From CAYTET01 sp964436975 (GTDB taxonomy: Bacteria > Bacillota_I > Bacilli_A > Erysipelotrichales > Erysipelotrichaceae): a stretch of DNA of 17,569 nt. Every line of letters begins with the position of its first letter. Position 1 is the stretch's first letter. The position numbers and the translations under genes were made by a program. The notes below the pieces were generated by a model. The model made no database searches. It was not told the origin of the DNA and was given only the letters and a program-made list of their open reading frames with translations. The stretch lies in assembly GCA_964436975.1 (NCBI GenBank), contig CAYTET010000048.1:1-17569 (forward strand). The letters are read 5' to 3'. This document shows positions 14,111 through 17,569 of this stretch, piece by piece.

Positions 14111-14956
14111 CTATTTCTGGGTGCCAAACAAAATGGGCATATGAGCATACATCTCAACCTGGGCCGGGCTGGCATTATAATAGCGGACGTTCTTATCCAT
14201 GCCGTCAATCGAAGCCATCTCATCAGCAGTCAGGCTGAAATCAAATACATTGTAGTTATCCTTGATATGCTGGGGATTTTTGGAGCCGGGAATTACAACA
14301 CTGCCGCTTTGAATATGCCAGCGCAGAATTATCTGGGCGGCTGTCTTATTATACTTAGCCGCCAGATCGGCAAAGGTCTTTTCCTGCAGCAGGGTCTTAT
14401 CACCATGGCCCAGCGGATACCAGGCCATCAGTCCCGTCCCGGTTTCAGCCAGCTGCTTTTTCAATGCGGTCTGCTGGAAATAGGGATGCGCTTCAACCTG
14501 AACCATCTGCGGCTTCAGACTCATTTCCGCAATCGCCTGTGCGACCTGTTCAGCCGAGAAATTGGACAGCCCGATCGCCTTAACCAGTCCGCTGCGGCAG
14601 GCCTTTTCAATCTGCTTGTAGCCTTCACGCCATTTCTTGGTAGGCTGGTGCAAAAACAGCAGATCAATATAATCGGTATCCAGCCGCGCCAGGGTATCGG
14701 CAATGGCGTTCTCTTTCTCATAGACCGTCGGCCACAGTTTGGTTACAAGAAAAATATCCTGCCGGCTTATGCCGCTGGCTTTGATGGCCCGGCCCACTGC
14801 TTTTTCGTTCATATAGGCATTGGCCGTGTCAATCAGCCGGATCCCCTGGGCTAAAGCGCTGCTTACCGCCGACTCCGCTTCATCGGATGAAAGCTGAAAG
14901 GTCCCGATGCCATCCATTGGCATCATAATTCCGTTATTCAAAGTAAAGTATTCCAT
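14111..14956 (-). CDS. Aldo/keto reductase
   Basis: 281 aa TIM-barrel NAD(P)H-dependent oxidoreductase. The catalytic tetrad is present: D43 and Y48 (DTANAYMNE), K73 (VTKLW) and H103 (LFLHQP). NADPH-binding features GLSNFS and VIPGSKNPQHIKDN are also seen. It should reduce aldehydes or ketones, but the substrate cannot be read from sequence. The ribosome binding site AAGGAGG lies 13 nt before the ATG, unusually far; no better in-frame start exists. It is cotranscribed with the flavin reductase gene. Confidence 0.94.
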   Translation of the reverse strand: MEYFTLNNGIMMPMDGIGTFQLSSDEAESAVSSALAQGIRLIDTANAYMNEKAVGRAIKASGISRQDIFLVTKLWPTVYEKENAIADTLARLDTDYIDLLFLHQPTKKWREGYKQIEKACRSGLVKAIGLSNFSAEQVAQAIAEMSLKPQMVQVEAHPYFQQTALKKQLAETGTGLMAWYPLGHGDKTLLQEKTFADLAAKYNKTAAQIILRWHIQSGSVVIPGSKNPQHIKDNYNVFDFSLTADEMASIDGMDKNVRYYNASPAQVEMYAHMPILFGTQK

Positions 14957-14981
14957 TTTTCAGATTAAACCTCCTTAACAG

Positions 14982-14998
14982 GGATGAATTATTCATCC
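14982..14998. promoter_or_regulatory. 17-bp palindrome in the aldo/keto reductase leader
   Basis: GGATGAAT-A-ATTCATCC on the minus strand is a perfect 8-bp inverted repeat with one central base. It lies between the predicted transcription start and the ribosome binding site, the position of a repressor operator or an RNA hairpin. Confidence 0.6.
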
Positions 14999-15011
14999 AT
15001 CTGACAGCTTA

Positions 15012-15040
15012 ACTATATTTATCAGACCATGCCGTGTCCA
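15012..15040 (-). promoter_or_regulatory. Promoter of the aldo/keto reductase operon
   Basis: TGGACA (15035-15040) and TATAGT (15012-15017) are 17 bp apart on the minus strand, directly upstream of the 17-bp palindrome. Confidence 0.62.
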
Positions 15041-15052
15041 ATGCCTGTTGAT

Positions 15053-15075
15053 TAAGCCGCTATAACAGCGGCTTA
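15053..15075. other. Perfect 9-bp stem hairpin of unknown role
   Basis: Arms TAAGCCGCT and AGCGGCTTA flank a 5-nt loop. It lies between the two-component operon's terminator and the aldo/keto reductase promoter, with no U-run on either strand. It may be a protein-binding inverted repeat. Confidence 0.55.
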
Positions 15076-15092
15076 TAGCAGCCGCCGGCACT

Positions 15093-15116
15093 AAAAAGCC
15101 GGCCCGCCCGCCGGCT
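15093..15116 (-). terminator. Terminator of the two-component operon
   Basis: On the minus strand arms AGCCGGC and GCCGGCT flank a GGGCGG loop, and TTTTT follows directly. It is just downstream of the kinase stop. Confidence 0.92.
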
Positions 15117-15135
15117 GACAATACTTATTTTACTT

Positions 15136-16386
15136 CTATTTACGGCCGGGAAATTCCAGGGTGAAGACGGTTAACTGGTTCTGACTGGCCACTTTAATAG
15201 TGCCGTTGTTTTTTCCAGCCAGTGAATAGGCGATGGCCAGACCCAGGCCGAAACTATTGTCCTTATGCTGGCGGGAGGGATCAACCTGGTAAAACCGCTG
15301 AAACAGGTAAGGCAGAGCCGAAGCCGGGATAGTCGGCCCGCTGTTGCTGATGGCAAGAGAAAAGACGGTTTCTTCCCGCAGTTTCTTTCTTCGCTTTTCT
15401 TCGGCTGTCCAAAGGCAGATCTTTTCATGCGGTTCGGTATGCTTGATGGCGTTATCCAGCAGAATGCCGATAATCTGCTTGAAATCTTCCGCACTTCCAT
15501 AGGCCATAGCCTGGGCCGGAATATCAAACCGGCACTCTACACCGGCTTCAAACGCGACGCTTTCAAAGGGCAGCGCGGCCTGGCTGATGGCGGCCGCGGC
15601 ATCAAAGCTGCAGGCGCTGGCGCCAGCGGCGGAAGTTTCACGGTCATAATCAATGCTGATGTACTCCAGCATTCCGCACACTAAAGCTGACAGCCGATCG
15701 CCCTGCTGCTTGATAAATGTCAGCCACTTGTTGGCCCCCATTTCTTTTTCCAGGACAGCGATATTGGCATTGATTACGGTTACCGGGGTTTTCAGCTCAT
15801 GGCTGGCATCGGCGATAAACTGCTTCTGCTGGCTAAGGGTTTCCTCGACCGGTCTGACAATCCGGGTCGCCAGCCGGCTGGCCACAAAGGCAAACAGCAG
15901 GGTGGCTGCCACCATACCGCAGATTGAAATCAGTATCGTCCGGGCGGTTCCGGCACCGACCAGGCCGTAATTTGAAAGCACAATTACAGTTGTGCCGTTA
16001 TTGTCCGCTACCAGATAGCGGATTGACCCGATGCCGCCCCTTTTGTTCTGGCGGCTTAAGATTTTATCGACCAAAGACTGCAGCTGCTGCTGATCGGCTG
16101 TCACCGCACTGCCGGCTAACAGGCTGGCTGTTCCTTCGCTGTCAACCTGCACAGCGCAAAGTTCTTCGTCCATCAGGGCTTTGACGGTACCGGCTGCCTT
16201 GCCGTGATTTCCGTTGCCGGGTTTGTTGCCCGTGACAATGTCCAGATAGGCATTCATCATCTGCCCGTTTTCACGTTCATTCTGCACCGCATATATAATA
16301 TTTACCGCAACTAAAATAACAAGCAGTATTGTCACCATACTTGCCAAAAGACTCCAGAATATTTTGTGGCGCAATTTTGTTATCAC
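15136..16386 (-). CDS. Sensor histidine kinase
   Basis: 416 aa. Membrane helices at about 10-34 and 150-170 enclose an extracellular domain of about 115 residues with no recognised fold, rich in Gly, Asn and Gln. A short HAMP-like linker (RLATRIVRPVEETL) precedes the phosphoacceptor helix QFIADASHELKTP, with H196. The ATPase domain has an N box (LLDNAIKH), an F box (LFQRFYQ) and one G box (FGLGLAIA). The kinase should phosphorylate the response regulator encoded just before it; the genes overlap by 4 bp (ATGA). The stimulus is unknown. Confidence 0.95.
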   Translation of the reverse strand: MITKLRHKIFWSLLASMVTILLVILVAVNIIYAVQNERENGQMMNAYLDIVTGNKPGNGNHGKAAGTVKALMDEELCAVQVDSEGTASLLAGSAVTADQQQLQSLVDKILSRQNKRGGIGSIRYLVADNNGTTVIVLSNYGLVGAGTARTILISICGMVAATLLFAFVASRLATRIVRPVEETLSQQKQFIADASHELKTPVTVINANIAVLEKEMGANKWLTFIKQQGDRLSALVCGMLEYISIDYDRETSAAGASACSFDAAAAISQAALPFESVAFEAGVECRFDIPAQAMAYGSAEDFKQIIGILLDNAIKHTEPHEKICLWTAEEKRRKKLREETVFSLAISNSGPTIPASALPYLFQRFYQVDPSRQHKDNSFGLGLAIAYSLAGKNNGTIKVASQNQLTVFTLEFPGRK

Positions 16387-17084
16387 AGCGTTTCAGCCTC
16401 CTGCGGGCAGAGCGAATAGCCAACCCCGCGGACGGACTTGATTTGAACAGCCGGTTCGACAAAGGTCAGTTTTTTTCTTAGAAAAGATATATAAACATCA
16501 ACATTATTATATTCGGCTTCTGAATCAAAGCCCCATATTTTTTCCGTAATCTGCTCGCGGGTCAGAATCTGGCCGGCATTAAGCATCAGATATTCCATCA
16601 TCTGATACTCTTTGCCGCCCAGCTCAATGCGCCGGCCGGTGCTGCGGCTGCTGAGCTGATGGCTGCCGGTTTCCAGCGTCAGATCCCGGCAATGGATATC
16701 ATTGTCGACGATGGCTTCATTCTGGCGGCGGGAAACCATCCGGATGCGGGCTGACAGCTCGGCCATGGCAAACGGCTTGGTCAGATAATCATCCGCCCCG
16801 CTGTCCATGCCCTTGATTTTGTCTTCGATTTCCGCCCGGGCCGTCAATAGAATGACAGCAACATGATTATGCTGCCGGCGGATCGTCTGCAGCACTTCAA
16901 GACCGCTTTTCAGTGGCAGCATCAGGTCCAGAATCACCAGATCATAAAGCCCGGTCTCAATCAGGGCCAGACCTTCTTCACCGTCACCGGCGCCATCAAC
17001 CAGATAGCCTTCGGCTCCAAGAGAGTGCATGAGGGCTTCACGCAGACCGGTTTCATCCTCAACTACCAGCAGCTTCATGGTCAT
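16383..17084 (-). CDS. OmpR/PhoB-family response regulator
   Basis: 233 aa from the ATG at 17084 (MTMKLLVVEDE). The frame can be extended to 17105, but that region encodes the ribosome binding site AGGAAAGGA, so the shorter start is preferred; the next ATG at 17078 is also possible. Receiver domain: acidic pocket E9-D10, phosphoacceptor D53 (VILDLMLP), and Lys in DYLTKPFA. The C-terminal winged helix ends with VDVYISFLRKKL and SVRGVGYSL, classic for OmpR/PhoB. It is the first gene with the kinase, and a direct repeat typical of this family lies just upstream. Confidence 0.94.
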   Translation of the reverse strand: MTMKLLVVEDETGLREALMHSLGAEGYLVDGAGDGEEGLALIETGLYDLVILDLMLPLKSGLEVLQTIRRQHNHVAVILLTARAEIEDKIKGMDSGADDYLTKPFAMAELSARIRMVSRRQNEAIVDNDIHCRDLTLETGSHQLSSRSTGRRIELGGKEYQMMEYLMLNAGQILTREQITEKIWGFDSEAEYNNVDVYISFLRKKLTFVEPAVQIKSVRGVGYSLCPQEAETL

Positions 17085-17116
17085 TTTTCCTTTCCTGCTT
17101 TTCATTAATATATCAG

Positions 17117-17122
17117 ATTATA
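17117..17122 (-). promoter_or_regulatory. -10 box of the two-component operon
   Basis: A perfect TATAAT on the minus strand lies 33 bp before the response regulator start. No good -35 box precedes it, which would fit an activated promoter. Confidence 0.5.
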
Positions 17123-17164
17123 GCCAGCCTTCATTGAAAAAACATGGAAACATTCCCCGAACCA

Positions 17165-17181
17165 TTCAATAAATCTTCAAT
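17165..17181. promoter_or_regulatory. OmpR-family operator candidate in the regulator/apbE region
   Basis: TTCAAT-N5-TTCAAT (17165-17170 and 17176-17181) is a hexamer direct repeat with 11-bp phasing, the usual binding arrangement of OmpR/PhoB response regulators. It ends 22 bp before a TATAGA -10-like box (17204-17209) for apbE, which lacks a good -35. A related TTCATTGAA is at 17130-17138. Confidence 0.55.
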
Positions 17182-17223
17182 GATGTTGCCCTACACTGTC
17201 TGTTATAGAACGAGAGGTATACT

Positions 17224-17569
17224 ATGCAACAGTTAAAACTGCAGAAAGTATTTCCCGCTCTTGGCACAGCCAATTCCCTGACCCTATATGGCCGCCAGAG
17301 CGAGGAAACAGCTAATAAAATACAGACTTATATCCTAGACCTGCACCGCCGCTTTTCATTTTTTGAGGATGACAGCGATGTGTCAATGATTAATAAAAAT
17401 GCCGGAATATGCGCGGCTATGGTCAGCGCCGACACCTTTAATATCATTAAAAGTGCCGTTAAATGGCATCATTGTCTCAACGGGGCTTTTGACATCACCG
17501 CCGGCCGGCTGAGCCAGTTGTGGCGCCAGGCGATTGCGGACCGGCAGCTTCCTGCCGCAGCAGAAATAG
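17224..17569 (+). CDS. apbE: FAD:protein FMN transferase ApbE (partial, runs off the right edge)
   Basis: 115 codons are visible, open to the end of the window. The start ATG follows GAGAGG at 6 nt. The fragment resembles the ApbE/Ftp N-terminal half: FPALGTANSLTLYG, LDLHRRFSFFEDDSDVSMIN (short helix and loop), then GAFDITAGRLSQLWR, which corresponds to the conserved FD-T-GPL-LW box. ApbE transfers FMN from FAD to a Thr/Ser of carrier proteins, often outside the cell and usually as part of an electron-transfer chain. No lipoprotein signal is present at this start, so the protein may be cytosolic, or the signal is lost. It is divergent from the two-component genes. Confidence 0.88.
   Translation, partial: MQQLKLQKVFPALGTANSLTLYGRQSEETANKIQTYILDLHRRFSFFEDDSDVSMINKNAGICAAMVSADTFNIIKSAVKWHHCLNGAFDITAGRLSQLWRQAIADRQLPAAAEI

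Noticed and set aside
14141..14854. 237-codon plus-strand open frame
   Set aside because: It lies antisense inside the aldo/keto reductase, which has a full catalytic tetrad; the translation has no recognisable motif.
17085..17105. Upstream start of the response regulator
   Set aside because: It encodes the purine-rich ribosome binding site; receiver domains start at MKLLVVEDE.

Overview
The window looks like a chromosomal segment of a mid-GC (about 50%) Bacillota bacterium, probably a fermentative anaerobe. The reasons are strong AAGGAG-type ribosome binding sites, sigma-A-like promoters, U-tailed terminators, a lipobox-bearing solute-binding protein, a DUF3842 protein, a butanol-dehydrogenase-type iron ADH and an ApbE flavin transferase. 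I cannot name the genus. I saw no rRNA, tRNA, insertion sequence, integrase or CRISPR array. Most genes are on the minus strand. The exceptions are a gene tail at the left edge, a LysR regulator near 12.6-13.5 kb and an apbE start at the right edge.

Left third (about 0.1-5.4 kb): a compact minus-strand operon with a recognisable promoter (TTGCCC-18 bp-TATACT) and a terminator after its last gene. In transcription order it encodes a family-2 glycosyltransferase fused to a MarR-like winged-helix domain, an HD-domain phosphohydrolase, a cytosolic C39-like cysteine peptidase, and an 887-aa superfamily-2 helicase with a predicted membrane hairpin and an unrecognised C-terminal domain. Genes 2-3 and 3-4 overlap, so they are probably made together. 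I do not recognise this combination as a described system; it is the best candidate for something new here.

Middle (5.4-11.1 kb): a complete FecD-FecE-FecB-type metal-chelate ABC importer (permease, ATPase, lipoprotein). Its promoter lies at the end of the preceding gene. Its roughly 150-nt leader holds a U-tailed terminator and two upstream hairpins that are mutually exclusive with it or each other, as in an attenuator or riboswitch expression platform. Upstream is a DUF1648 membrane protein / iron-containing alcohol dehydrogenase / DUF3842 operon, preceded by an ABM-fold monooxygenase gene with its own promoter.

Right third (11.1-17.6 kb): a membrane diguanylate cyclase is transcribed divergently from a LysR regulator across a regulatory gap of about 310 bp. 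An aldo/keto reductase plus flavin reductase pair converges on the LysR gene through a bidirectional terminator. An OmpR-family response regulator and its histidine kinase follow, divergent from a truncated apbE. The shared apbE/regulator intergenic region carries a hexamer direct repeat typical of OmpR-family operators.
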